Assembly: GCA_017999835.1 (NCBI GenBank)
Contig: JAGNLA010000001.1
Span: 124,001-188,000 of the forward strand
From: Caldisericia bacterium
GTDB lineage: Bacteria > Caldisericota > Caldisericia > JAAYUI01
Reading direction: 5' to 3'
Length of the DNA stretch: 64,000 bases
Both the position numbers and the translations under genes were made by a program. Under the pieces are notes generated by a model. It was not told where the DNA came from and ran no database searches. It saw only the letters and a program-made list of their open reading frames with translations. Below are positions 53,488-62,820 of the stretch, in pieces. Every line of letters starts with the position of its first letter. Position 1 is the first letter of the stretch.

Positions 53488-55830
53488 TCATTTAATATAC
53501 ACGATTGTTACAGCATCTCCGCCTTGACTGGCATCAGCTACATGATACCTGTCAACACGGTTGTGTCCACTTAAGTAATCATGAACTGCTTTTTTTAGCG
53601 CACCTGTACCGCGACCGTGGACAACATAAACAAAAGGAATACCGCTTCCGTAGGCATTGTCAAGATATTTTTCCAGTTTGGTCAAAGCCTCATCGACCAT
53701 CATGCCATAAAGTTCGAGTTTTATTGGGACATCCAACCTTGGTCTCTGCTCAGATGAATCATCACCAGATGAGACATCTTTGTCGGTTACAATTAGCTCG
53801 ACCTGTTCGTTGAACAATTGTACTCTGGCCGTGCCAATCTGGACCAGCACTTTACCTTTGTCAGGGAATCTGTCAATGACCACTCCCTGGCTCTTGAATT
53901 TTTGGACATAAACTGCATCGCCCACTTCAACCTGACCCTCAACGGTCTCTGGCTCTTTTTCCTCGAGAGTTATCCTCTCATGTTCCACAACTTCCGTGCT
54001 AAGTTCTTTGAGACGTTTTTGGAGGCTGTCTGTTTCTTTGCTCTGTCTTGTTGCTGCTGCGAGTTTGCTGACAATTTCATTGGCTTCGGCCAGTTTTTCC
54101 CCAAGGAATCTTTTGGCTTTGCCAAGTTCGCGCTCAAGCATGTCCTTCTTTGAGGATTCGAGATCAGCCAATTCCTGCTCATGCCTTTTCCTTAACTCGT
54201 CAGCCTCATCAAGAGCCTTTTCTATTTCAGCCCTGTCTTTGCTGATGGTTTGGGCATCTTCATTCATTTTTGAAATGATTTCTGTGATGTTGCGACCTTC
54301 AATGCCAACAACAGCTTGGGCTTTGTTGACTAATTCCTTGTCCAGACCCAGCTTCTCTGCAATATGGAATGCATGTGATGAACCAGGGGTACCAATGTAG
54401 ATTTTGTAAGTTGGCTGCAACGTTTCAGGATCAAAGCCCATCGATGCGTTGATGGCTTTCTCATTTTTGTAGGCAAACGCCTTGAGCTCACCGATATGAG
54501 TTGTTATCAAGCATGGGATATTGTTTGCGTGGAAATGGTCTGTGATGGCATAGGCAAGCGCTGCACCCTCCTGTGGATCGGTACCAGCTCCCAGTTCATC
54601 TATCATGACCAGTTTTGAGCTGCTGGCTTCTTTGATAATCGAGATTATGTTTGTAAGATGGGATGAAAAAGTTGAAAGATTCTGCGAAATGCTCTGCTCA
54701 TCACCAATATCGACAAGAACGTCTTCAAACATGCCTATTTCGGTGTTTTCGCCAGCAGGAAGGTGGAGACCGCTTTGAGCCATGGCTATGAAAAGTCCAA
54801 TGGTCTTGAGGGTGATTGTTTTACCACCCGTATTTGGTCCTGTCAGAATAATTGATCTATAGTCCTTGCCAAGAGCAATCGATATTGGAACTGGTTCGAC
54901 CTTCAGCAATGGATGCCTGCCGTCTTCGATATCAAAGAATGACTGTTCGACAATCTTTGGCTCAACGCCTTTCCAAACCAAAGACAAACTGCCCTTTGCA
55001 AAAATGAAATCGAGCAAGGTTAAGGTCTGATGCATCACTTCGAGATCAGCAAATCTGAAACTGATCTGATTGGCCAGATTTCTGAGGATGGCATCTATTT
55101 CTTCGGTCTCTCTAATTTTAAGATTTCGTAGATCGTTGTTGAGCGGGATGACCGATAATGGTTCGACGTAAAGCGTCTGCCCCGAAGCCGAAGAATCGTG
55201 AACTATGCACGGAAAATGATTTTTGTATTCTGCTTTGAGCGGGATGACGTATCTGTCCTCCCTCATGGTGACTATCGGATCCTGAATCATGCGGGAGTAC
55301 GAAGAAGTCTTAATTATTTCTCCAAGCTTTGCCTGGACTCTAGTATAGACCAGCTTCATTTGGACTCGGATTGACGAAAGCCTGTCAGAGGCAGAATCCA
55401 TGACCTCTGCGTTTTCATCAACCGTGTCTTCAATCAACTCAATAAGTTTCGGTTGAGGTCTGATTCTTTTGGAGAGCTCATAGAGGTCAGTCATTTCATC
55501 CTTCACTCTTTCAAGAAGGCTTTTGATTCTGTCAGCAGCCTTGAGGGTTGCAAGTAAATCCAATGCTTGTTTGGGCTGGATGGCAACGCCGATTGTGCAG
55601 TTGTTTATTATTTCCTTTACAGGTTTAATGTCACAAAGAGGCAGATTATCGTGGTTTTCCAAATAATTTCTGGCTTGCGTTGTCTCCCTAAGCGATGAAA
55701 CAACCTCATCTATTGAGGCTTTTGGCGACAAATCTTCCACAATATCTTTTGCATCCTGGGAAAAAGCATGATTGCTAAGCAAAGCCTTTATGGAGTCGAA
55801 TTCAAGAACTCTAAGCGAATGCTGGTTCAT
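53488..55830 (-). CDS. mutS2: Endonuclease MutS2
   Basis: This 780-residue protein has the MutS core with Walker A TGPNTGGKT and Walker B VMIDELGAGTDPQEG, a long coiled-coil region, a KOW-like segment (VEVGDAVYVQKF), and the C-terminal Smr nuclease domain with VHGRGTGALKKAVHDYL. MutS2 acts on collided ribosomes or recombination intermediates. The start is the ATG in an ATGA overlap with the PolX-PHP gene. Confidence 0.95.
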   Translation of the reverse strand: MNQHSLRVLEFDSIKALLSNHAFSQDAKDIVEDLSPKASIDEVVSSLRETTQARNYLENHDNLPLCDIKPVKEIINNCTIGVAIQPKQALDLLATLKAADRIKSLLERVKDEMTDLYELSKRIRPQPKLIELIEDTVDENAEVMDSASDRLSSIRVQMKLVYTRVQAKLGEIIKTSSYSRMIQDPIVTMREDRYVIPLKAEYKNHFPCIVHDSSASGQTLYVEPLSVIPLNNDLRNLKIRETEEIDAILRNLANQISFRFADLEVMHQTLTLLDFIFAKGSLSLVWKGVEPKIVEQSFFDIEDGRHPLLKVEPVPISIALGKDYRSIILTGPNTGGKTITLKTIGLFIAMAQSGLHLPAGENTEIGMFEDVLVDIGDEQSISQNLSTFSSHLTNIISIIKEASSSKLVMIDELGAGTDPQEGAALAYAITDHFHANNIPCLITTHIGELKAFAYKNEKAINASMGFDPETLQPTYKIYIGTPGSSHAFHIAEKLGLDKELVNKAQAVVGIEGRNITEIISKMNEDAQTISKDRAEIEKALDEADELRKRHEQELADLESSKKDMLERELGKAKRFLGEKLAEANEIVSKLAAATRQSKETDSLQKRLKELSTEVVEHERITLEEKEPETVEGQVEVGDAVYVQKFKSQGVVIDRFPDKGKVLVQIGTARVQLFNEQVELIVTDKDVSSGDDSSEQRPRLDVPIKLELYGMMVDEALTKLEKYLDNAYGSGIPFVYVVHGRGTGALKKAVHDYLSGHNRVDRYHVADASQGGDAVTIVYIK

Positions 55831-57503
55831 GAAACCCTCCATTTCTTACCCAAAATGAAATCATACGGATTAGAGTTTAGCACTTTTTTTGTAGAAAGGC
55901 CAGACCTTCGGGCAAGCACAGCTCCAATCTTGAAGTTGGTTAGCTGTGATGCACCGTGAATATCGCCACCAATGGAGAAGACACAGCCGCATTTGTCGGC
56001 AATCCTGCCAAGCTGCCATGGGATGTCACATCTATCTGGAGCATAATTCATTTCAACTGCAACACCGTATTTTTCACAATTGAGGAAAATTTGTTCCCAA
56101 TCAAGTTCAAGCGCTGGCCTGTGCTGAAGCTGCCTTGTGGTTGAATGCACAAGAATGTCAATTTGTCCTGACTGGATGGCTGTTATATATCTGTTGGTGA
56201 TCTGTTCAGGATGTTGTCCCAATCCGGAATGGAGACCGCCCAGCCTGAGAATATTTTGTCTCATTTCAAAGTCCACCTTGCCGTCATCATCGATGTTGAA
56301 CTCAATACCTGGTATCACCCTGCACTGGTTCTGTCCTGAATTGGCACGGTTTATCAAGTCCATCTGCTTGACAAGCGACTGTCTGGTCAAGCCCTTTACC
56401 ACTCCGGTACGGTCAGCATGGTCTGTCACGGCAATGTATTCAAGCTTTTGTCTTTCGGCTTCAAAAATCAGCTCCGAGAGCCTTGACCTGCCATCACTCC
56501 ACGATGTATGGCAGTGAAGATCGCCAAGAACATCATCATCACAAATCAAATCCCAATTTCTAATTTCTTTTGTCTGATCTATGACATCTGGCCATTCCCT
56601 GACTTCAGGTGGAATGTAAGCCAAGCCCAATTTGTCAAAAAACGATTTCTCATCGCCGATGACAGCGATGAAACCAGCTCTGGTTCTGTACGGTTTGAAA
56701 AGAAGGCTTTCCAGTCTCTGGTAAAAATCACCAGGACCTGTTGACCATGCAAGAGCCGAACCAACGTATTTAGGTTTACACAGATGAACTCTGACCAGTA
56801 CTCCAAAGAAATATCCTTGAATGCCGGAAGGTATAATCTCGATCTTTTCGAGTTCAATTTTTCTTGCAATGTCTTGGGCAAGCAACTCATTTGGTTTCGA
56901 GACAGCACACAAGAAATCAGCCTTTTCAACCAATTCCTTGCCTCGTCTAACCTCTCCGGCAACAAACGCCTTTTTTACGTCAGGATGCAAAGAGAGTTTA
57001 TCGAGAACGAGTTTGGAAAAATGGAGCATTCTAGGCAACGGAACTGCCCGACGACCCGAGAGAGACTGAGTTGCAAGATACCCTACCTGGTCGGAGAATC
57101 TTTGACCAAATTCCTGTTTGGAAGCAATTGTCCCGGTCATTGACGCACGCTTAAGCTCTTCAACAGTTTCTATGCCCAAGTCGTGATAAAGTCTTGAGGC
57201 GTTCGAGGCTCTCATTCCTTCAATGCTCAGAAGGTTGACAATCCCCTTTGGAATGCGTTTGAGATATTCTGATTCGGTTGACGACAACCCAGTCCTGATC
57301 AACTCAAGGGCATCGTTTGCCACATAGTCATATAATATCCCTTGTTGTTTTCCAAACTCAAAAGCTTCGGTTGTAACAGCGTTTGTTTCCAATGCATTGG
57401 CAAACATGGCTCCATCGATGTAAGCCTTTGATCTCAAAGGCTCAACGATGCAAGCCAGCTGATACAACCATCTCAGCTTTTCCGAGAGTTCCCACGAGTT
57501 CAT
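55827..57503 (-). CDS. PolX-PHP protein with degenerate polymerase site
   Basis: This 558-residue protein has the domain order of bacterial PolX: helix-hairpin-helix, Pol beta-like fold, PHP. In the polymerase part the usual GS...GDxD reads GEVRRGKELVEKADFL, so GS becomes GE and the first catalytic Asp becomes Lys194. The third Asp position reads VLVRV. Polymerase activity is therefore unlikely. The PHP part is intact: DLHCHTSWSDG, TDHAD, GIEFNI, HSTTRQ, MNYAPDRCD and GGDIHG. A 3'-5' exonuclease or phosphoesterase role is inferred. Confidence 0.9.
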   Translation of the reverse strand: MNSWELSEKLRWLYQLACIVEPLRSKAYIDGAMFANALETNAVTTEAFEFGKQQGILYDYVANDALELIRTGLSSTESEYLKRIPKGIVNLLSIEGMRASNASRLYHDLGIETVEELKRASMTGTIASKQEFGQRFSDQVGYLATQSLSGRRAVPLPRMLHFSKLVLDKLSLHPDVKKAFVAGEVRRGKELVEKADFLCAVSKPNELLAQDIARKIELEKIEIIPSGIQGYFFGVLVRVHLCKPKYVGSALAWSTGPGDFYQRLESLLFKPYRTRAGFIAVIGDEKSFFDKLGLAYIPPEVREWPDVIDQTKEIRNWDLICDDDVLGDLHCHTSWSDGRSRLSELIFEAERQKLEYIAVTDHADRTGVVKGLTRQSLVKQMDLINRANSGQNQCRVIPGIEFNIDDDGKVDFEMRQNILRLGGLHSGLGQHPEQITNRYITAIQSGQIDILVHSTTRQLQHRPALELDWEQIFLNCEKYGVAVEMNYAPDRCDIPWQLGRIADKCGCVFSIGGDIHGASQLTNFKIGAVLARRSGLSTKKVLNSNPYDFILGKKWRVS

Positions 57504-59866
57504 GAACTACGGAGATTGGCTCCTCTAGATTCCAAAGCTTTTGCAATGTTTGTTACAGCTTCATCCACCTGTGCGCCTGCAAGGGATCCCTGGTCGTTGT
57601 AGAAAGTCAACGAGTACGCCATTGAGCGTTTGTTTTCCTTTGCAAAGTCACCAACATACTGGTCAAACAAGGAAACCTTCGTAAGATATTTTCCACCGCT
57701 ATCTTTGATGGCTTTTTCAAGTTCGGCGTTAGACATTGACGAAGGTGCAAGAATCGCGATATCCCTAAGAACCATTGGGTAGACCGGTGTCGGTTTGGCC
57801 TCAATGTTAGCTGGTCGCATTTTAGTCAGGGTATCAAGGTCAACACTTGCAATAAATACTGGCGTCGGAACGTCAAGCTTAGTTGATATTTCCGGGTGAA
57901 GCTGACCAAAGTAACCAAGCTCTGTCGAACCTACTGTGAGTTTTGCCTGTCTGTAAGGATGAAGGTAACTGATGTTGCTAGATTCATAACAAACATCGCC
58001 TATAAGCATTTCATCAAGCAGAGATTCAATAATACCCTTGAGGTCAAAGAAATCATATTCAGCGCTGCCTGTCCAGCCTGTAACTCTTTTTCCAGTCAAA
58101 AGGATTGTGAGTTTTCGCACTTCAGGACCATACTGTGAACCAACTTCAAACAGACCAAGGTCCATGTTCCTCTGTCTTATGTTGTAGGCACAAATATTGA
58201 CGAGACCTGTTTCAGCCAAAGGTCTCATGAGCGTGGAGTCAGTTGTCATCGGATTGAGGATCTTGGGAGCTTTGTCAATCCAGTCTTTCATTCCAAGAAG
58301 CTCAAGTTCTTCTGGGCTGGTGAGCATCTTTGAAACACATTCCATCAAACCTATACCAGAGAGGATTCGTTTGACCGTCCGTTCGGTGACGAACAAATCG
58401 GTTTCTCGCATTGTTCTTTCAGTGATTACAGGGAAGGTGGTTGGAATCGTGTCATAGCCGACAGCTCTAACCGCTTCCTCAATGATGTCAATCTCTTTTT
58501 TAAGGTCGGTGTGTCTGTTGCCAGGGATTTCAACCTTGAACGGATCACCATCGGTGACTTTCAAGCCCAGAATCTCAAGCCCTTCTTTGATCTTTTTTTG
58601 AGGAAGGTCGAAACCAAGGATTTGCTTCATTCTCGAAGTCCTTACCTCGACGACTCTTCTTTCAATTTTTGCGAAGGCTTCGACCGGTTTTTGCGGCTTG
58701 AGCCCAGCAAGGTTCATGACCTTCCCTGCTGTTTTTTGTGACCATTCCCAATCTGCACCTTTTTCAAACCTCGATGATGCCTCGGATCTCAAATCCAGCA
58801 TCATTGATGTCTTTGCAATTAGAAGCGGATTGAAGTATGCGGATTCAAGGAAGATCTTCGTTGTCGAGTCTGAAACTTCGCTTTCGGCTCCACCCATTAT
58901 GCCTGCAATGCCTACGGGTTTGTCACCATCGCAAATCATGAGTGTGCCAACCGGTAAATCTCTTTTCTGACCATCAAGGGTTTCAAAAGTTGTTTGAGTT
59001 TTTGTTCTGGCAACCCTGACGATTCCCGATTTTATCTTGTCTGCATCGAAAGCGTGTGTCGGGATGCCATCTTCATACATAGCAAGATTGGTGGCATCGA
59101 CAACGTTGTTTACCGGACGAAGTCCAGCTGCCAACAGTTTTTTTCGCATGTCAAACGATGATGGTCTGACCGAAACTTCGGCATAAACACCAACATATCT
59201 TGGACAATCCTCAGGATTCTCGATTTCCAGTTTTATCGGACAGTTGCCATCTTTGTACTCAACGTTCAATTCAAGTGTTGGCACATCAACGATTTTACCG
59301 TTCAGCCTCCAGGCTGTCAGCGCAATTTCTCTAAGCAACCCTCTAACAGAAAGCCACTCTGGGTGATTTGGTGTAATTTTTAGTTCAAGAATGGTGTCAG
59401 AAAGCCACAAAGAATCGGTAGGGTCAGTGAAAAATGGACTGTCACCTGGCAGAATCCAGACACCTTCACGTTCGTTTGATGGCATGATTTCTGGGTCAAG
59501 CCCAAAATCGTTTATCGAGAGCATGACGCCTTCAGATTCGAACCCCTGGATTGTTGCCTTTACAACATCCTTGTCCCCAACTTTTCCGCCTGGCAGACAA
59601 ACGTTTACGATGTCGCCTGGTTTGACGGTTTTTGAGTTGGTGATGACTTTAACAGTTTTGTCTTTTGCTATTGAAACGGTTGCAAGGCTGAGTTTTTCAG
59701 TAGCCTTTTCAAGGGATTCGATTCTGGCTATCACGGCACCTTTGACCCTGTCTCTCGTGTAGACAGCCTCAACCTCGATGCCTAAAATCTTGAAACCTTC
59801 AGAAATTTGGTCAAATGACAAACCCCAGTTGATTATTGATTCGATGTATCTTTTTGAAATCCTCAT
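57500..59866 (-). CDS. pheT: Phenylalanyl-tRNA synthetase beta subunit
   Basis: This 788-residue subunit has the N-terminal tRNA-binding OB domain (VKGAVIARIESLEKA), B3/B4 editing domain, B5, and the C-terminal ferredoxin-like anticodon domain (PVYPMVLRDIAILAP). The ATG at 59864-59866 forms an ATGA overlap with pheS; the longer frame is rejected. Confidence 0.96.
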   Translation of the reverse strand: MRISKRYIESIINWGLSFDQISEGFKILGIEVEAVYTRDRVKGAVIARIESLEKATEKLSLATVSIAKDKTVKVITNSKTVKPGDIVNVCLPGGKVGDKDVVKATIQGFESEGVMLSINDFGLDPEIMPSNEREGVWILPGDSPFFTDPTDSLWLSDTILELKITPNHPEWLSVRGLLREIALTAWRLNGKIVDVPTLELNVEYKDGNCPIKLEIENPEDCPRYVGVYAEVSVRPSSFDMRKKLLAAGLRPVNNVVDATNLAMYEDGIPTHAFDADKIKSGIVRVARTKTQTTFETLDGQKRDLPVGTLMICDGDKPVGIAGIMGGAESEVSDSTTKIFLESAYFNPLLIAKTSMMLDLRSEASSRFEKGADWEWSQKTAGKVMNLAGLKPQKPVEAFAKIERRVVEVRTSRMKQILGFDLPQKKIKEGLEILGLKVTDGDPFKVEIPGNRHTDLKKEIDIIEEAVRAVGYDTIPTTFPVITERTMRETDLFVTERTVKRILSGIGLMECVSKMLTSPEELELLGMKDWIDKAPKILNPMTTDSTLMRPLAETGLVNICAYNIRQRNMDLGLFEVGSQYGPEVRKLTILLTGKRVTGWTGSAEYDFFDLKGIIESLLDEMLIGDVCYESSNISYLHPYRQAKLTVGSTELGYFGQLHPEISTKLDVPTPVFIASVDLDTLTKMRPANIEAKPTPVYPMVLRDIAILAPSSMSNAELEKAIKDSGGKYLTKVSLFDQYVGDFAKENKRSMAYSLTFYNDQGSLAGAQVDEAVTNIAKALESRGANLRSS

Positions 59867-60966
59867 CTGACACCTCCGAACTGTGAGAGGAATCTCGTGT
59901 CGCATTCAGTAAATTCACGGATGTCTTTGATGCCAAACTTCATTATTGCAATCCTCTCGATGCCCCAACCAAAGGCAAATCCCTGGTAAACTTCAGAGTC
60001 GATGCCACACTTTTCCAAAACGTTGGGGTGAACCATTCCTGAGCCACCCATCTCAATCCAGCCTGACTGCTGGCAGATGTTGCATCCTTTTCCGCCACAA
60101 AACGGGCAGGAAGCAAGCGTTTCGGCTCCTGGTTCAACAAACGGGAAGTACGACGGCAGGAATTTGACTTTTATGTCGCTACCAAAAAGTTCAGACAGAA
60201 TTATTGAAATTATGCCGGCAAGGTCGGAAAAGCTGATGTTTTTGTCGATCATCAGTCCCTCAACCTGGTGGAAGTACGGAGAGTGCGTGGCATCAAGCGC
60301 GTCACGTCTGAAGCACGAACCCATTGCAATCATCCTGATTGGCGGTTTCTGTTCAAGCATTGTTCTGACCTGAACCGGTGAGGTATGTGTTCTCAAAAGC
60401 TTTTCACCTTCAACATAGAACGTGTCCTGCATGGCTCTTGCCGGGTGCCATTGCGGAAAGTTGAGCGCTTCAAAGTTGTAAAAATCGGTTTCAATGTGTG
60501 GCCCGTGCTTGACCTCAAATCCCAGCTTGTGGAAAACCTCGGTTATCTCTTCCTGGACGATGGTCAACGGGTGAACGGTGCCAGATTTTGCTCGCCTGCC
60601 AGGCATCGTAATGTCAAGCAATTCAGATTGCAGCGCTCGTTCTCGCTTTGCCCGTGAGAGTTCCTGTAGCTTTGTTTCGATGTGCCCATCGAGAACGTTC
60701 TTGAAATCGTTGAGCATCTGCCCAACTTCTTTGCGCTTGTCTTGCTCAATTTTTCCAAGCTCACGAAGAAGACCAGTGATTGTGCCTTTTCTGCCAAAGA
60801 GTGAAGTTTGGAGCTCGGAGAGCTTGTCCATGGTTTCATCGGAAAAATCGGATATTTTTTCAAAAGCCTGGTCAATCGACTTGTCCAAATCGACTGATTC
60901 TGCAATCTGCGGGAAGTATCGCGTCAGCGTCTTTCCAAGCTCTTTAACCGTTCCAATGTCACTCAT
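59863..60966 (-). CDS. pheS: Phenylalanyl-tRNA synthetase alpha subunit
   Basis: This 367-residue catalytic subunit has an N-terminal coiled coil, motif 2 (CFRRDALDATHSPYFHQVEG), a CPFCGGKGCNICQQSGW zinc-like segment and motif 3 (GFAFGWGIERIAIMKFG). The ATG at 60964-60966 forms an ATGA overlap with the radical SAM gene; GGAGG is upstream. Confidence 0.96.
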   Translation of the reverse strand: MSDIGTVKELGKTLTRYFPQIAESVDLDKSIDQAFEKISDFSDETMDKLSELQTSLFGRKGTITGLLRELGKIEQDKRKEVGQMLNDFKNVLDGHIETKLQELSRAKRERALQSELLDITMPGRRAKSGTVHPLTIVQEEITEVFHKLGFEVKHGPHIETDFYNFEALNFPQWHPARAMQDTFYVEGEKLLRTHTSPVQVRTMLEQKPPIRMIAMGSCFRRDALDATHSPYFHQVEGLMIDKNISFSDLAGIISIILSELFGSDIKVKFLPSYFPFVEPGAETLASCPFCGGKGCNICQQSGWIEMGGSGMVHPNVLEKCGIDSEVYQGFAFGWGIERIAIMKFGIKDIREFTECDTRFLSQFGGVR

Positions 60967-62333
60967 TTCAAAGCCTCCATATATTTTTTTGTGTAACAAC
61001 CATAGTCAGGGCCAAGCGCATCGCCCATACCGGCAGCTCTTGCCCTGCATCCTCCACATTCAACTTTGTGTTTGCAATTTCCACAGATTCCCTTGAGTTT
61101 ACCTCTGTCCCAGAGGAATGCAAAACCATTCCAGGCCTGCTCAAGCGTTTGTTTTGTAAGATTGCCGACCACCGGGTAGAACGGTGAGAACATGCAAGGA
61201 GTAAGGTCTCCGTTTGGCTGGATGTTTGCGTAAAGCCTTCCGGCCGGACAACCTCCGAACACGAACCTCAAAGCCCTCATGTACTGCCGTTCACGTCCCA
61301 TGTTGAAAAACGATGTTATCGGGAAACAGTTTGAATCTGGAAGTTTCTGTGGAACCTTGTCTTTGTTTTTGGCTGTTTCAGTTGCATAGTGCGGTGTTTC
61401 GGAGAGGATTTCAAGGTCAGGGTCATAGATGTTTGCAAGCTTTCCCATAACCTGCGCCCTTTTTTCAGGTGTAAGGTCAAGGTTTTTGACAGACTCGCCC
61501 CTGCCCACAGGAATGAGGTGGTAGAAAACAATTCTGTCAAACCTGTTTTTCTTGGCAAGCTCGATGAACTGGTCGATTTTGTCAGCATTGAACGCTGTCA
61601 GTGTCACGCCCATGGAAAGATACATTCCAACAGACTTCATGGCAGCAACGCCATTCATGCTTAGCTCAAATGCACCGTCTTTGCCCCTGAACCTGTCGTG
61701 TTCACTGGGGTCAGGTGAATCAATTGAAACCTGGGCATAATGGACACCAAACTCTACGAGTTTTGAGGCAACCGCGTTGTCGATGAGGGTACCGTTAGTG
61801 TCGATGGACACAAAGATGCCTTTTGATGACGCATAACCGGCTATCTCCCAGAAGTCATCAGACATCAACGGTTCGCCACCGGAGAATGTTATGGCTGCTG
61901 TTCCAGCTTGGTTGAGTTGGTCGATGATTGACAGCTTCTGCTGTTTGGTCATCATGTCCTTTTCCTGAATCGATGCTTTTTGGAAACAGTGCTGACACAA
62001 AAGGTTGCACCTGTTTGTCAGATTGAAGACCACCGAAAACGGAGCCGTAACAATTATCGGTGTGTTGTAACCGTACTTTGCCAGGCTTTTGGTCACTATC
62101 ATAAAACAACGCGCAATACCGGGATCAGCCAGGGATTTCCTGACTTCCGCCCACGGCACACCAGCGCTGGACATAAAGATTCTCAAAACAAAACCGAAAA
62201 GGGAGGCATACACTCTCTGCCAGACTGTTCCCGTAGTTCTGCCACCAAGAATCGCCAATGCTACTTCGGCTTGCTTTATGCTTTTTGCAAGCACCCATCT
62301 TGAAAACCTGTTTCCTACTAGCCATTTTGCCAT
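60963..62333 (-). CDS. Radical SAM/SPASM domain protein
   Basis: This 456-residue iron-sulfur enzyme has the SAM cluster motif CNLLCQHC (Cys109, 113, 116) and the GGEP motif. A SPASM region follows, with CPAGRLYANIQPNG, TPCMF and CGNCKHKVECGGC. Family relatives modify peptides or haem precursors. About 95 residues precede the barrel, with a hydrophobic part (residues 41-58). The substrate is unknown. The gene heads the 23-kb string and its start has a TATAAT 8 bases upstream and no Shine-Dalgarno. Confidence 0.88.
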   Translation of the reverse strand: MAKWLVGNRFSRWVLAKSIKQAEVALAILGGRTTGTVWQRVYASLFGFVLRIFMSSAGVPWAEVRKSLADPGIARCFMIVTKSLAKYGYNTPIIVTAPFSVVFNLTNRCNLLCQHCFQKASIQEKDMMTKQQKLSIIDQLNQAGTAAITFSGGEPLMSDDFWEIAGYASSKGIFVSIDTNGTLIDNAVASKLVEFGVHYAQVSIDSPDPSEHDRFRGKDGAFELSMNGVAAMKSVGMYLSMGVTLTAFNADKIDQFIELAKKNRFDRIVFYHLIPVGRGESVKNLDLTPEKRAQVMGKLANIYDPDLEILSETPHYATETAKNKDKVPQKLPDSNCFPITSFFNMGRERQYMRALRFVFGGCPAGRLYANIQPNGDLTPCMFSPFYPVVGNLTKQTLEQAWNGFAFLWDRGKLKGICGNCKHKVECGGCRARAAGMGDALGPDYGCYTKKYMEALK

Positions 62334-62341
62334 TTGATTTG

Positions 62342-62347
62342 ATTATA
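62342..62347 (-). promoter_or_regulatory. -10 box of the radical SAM-pheST operon
   Basis: A perfect TATAAT on the minus strand lies 8 bases before the ATG at 62331-62333. No convincing -35 box is seen at 16-18 bases. A leaderless start is predicted. Confidence 0.6.
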
Positions 62348-62387
62348 ATGGTTTGAAAACAAAATAAAAGTCAGGCTTTTAAAGGGG

Positions 62388-62416
62388 TTGACTACTCCTA
62401 AATTTCAAAGTAGCAT
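62388..62416 (+). promoter_or_regulatory. Promoter of the roadblock gene pair
   Basis: TTGACT (62388-62393) and TAGCAT (62411-62416) are 17 bases apart. The leader to the GTG is about 34 bases and holds AAAGGAGG. Confidence 0.55.
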
Positions 62417-62422
62417 CATTTA

Positions 62423-62436
62423 TGTGATTTTTCACA
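62423..62436 (+). promoter_or_regulatory. Palindrome in the roadblock leader, possible operator
   Basis: TGTGA (62423-62427) and TCACA (62432-62436) form a perfect inverted repeat with four T between. It begins 6 bases past the -10 box, so it overlaps the start of transcription and could be a Crp/Fnr-family operator with short spacing or a weak hairpin. Confidence 0.35.
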
Positions 62437-62457
62437 AGTAAATTAAAGGAGGAATGA

Positions 62458-62820
62458 GTGGAGCTTGAAAACATTCTTGAAGAACTTCAGCTGGAACTGT
62501 CGGATTTTTATGCCAGTGCAATAGTCGGTTTGGACGGACTGACAATAGCCGAGATCAAATCCGACGACAATGTTGACATCAACGGGGCAAGTGCAGAATT
62601 TGCCTCAGTAATCAATTCGATGTCCAAAACATCAGAATATTTTGATTCAGGATTAGTTCAAGGAATGCTCATTTCAACAGAAAAATACAATTTTCTCACT
62701 CAGGCCGTTGGTAACCTGCCTTTCTTCATTCTCGTGGTGTTAGGTAACACTGGAAACATTGGAAAAGCCAGATACTTGATGGGCAAACTATCCAAGGTGG
62801 TCATGGAGATGGTACAATGA
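62458..62820 (+). CDS. Roadblock/LC7 domain protein
   Basis: This 120-residue single-domain protein has the MglB-like pattern: VGLDGLTIAEIKSDD, then AEFASVINSMSKTSEYF and LVQGMLISTEKYNFLTQAVG. Roadblock proteins act as partners or GAPs of small GTPases. GTG is used; AAAGGAGG lies 5 bases upstream, and the ATG at 62454 is out of frame. The stop overlaps the next gene as ATGA. Confidence 0.88.
   Translation: MELENILEELQLELSDFYASAIVGLDGLTIAEIKSDDNVDINGASAEFASVINSMSKTSEYFDSGLVQGMLISTEKYNFLTQAVGNLPFFILVVLGNTGNIGKARYLMGKLSKVVMEMVQ

Noticed and set aside
57896-58138. Plus-strand open frames inside pheT and other minus-strand genes
   Set aside because: They are antisense shadows with no ribosome sites, domains or coupling.
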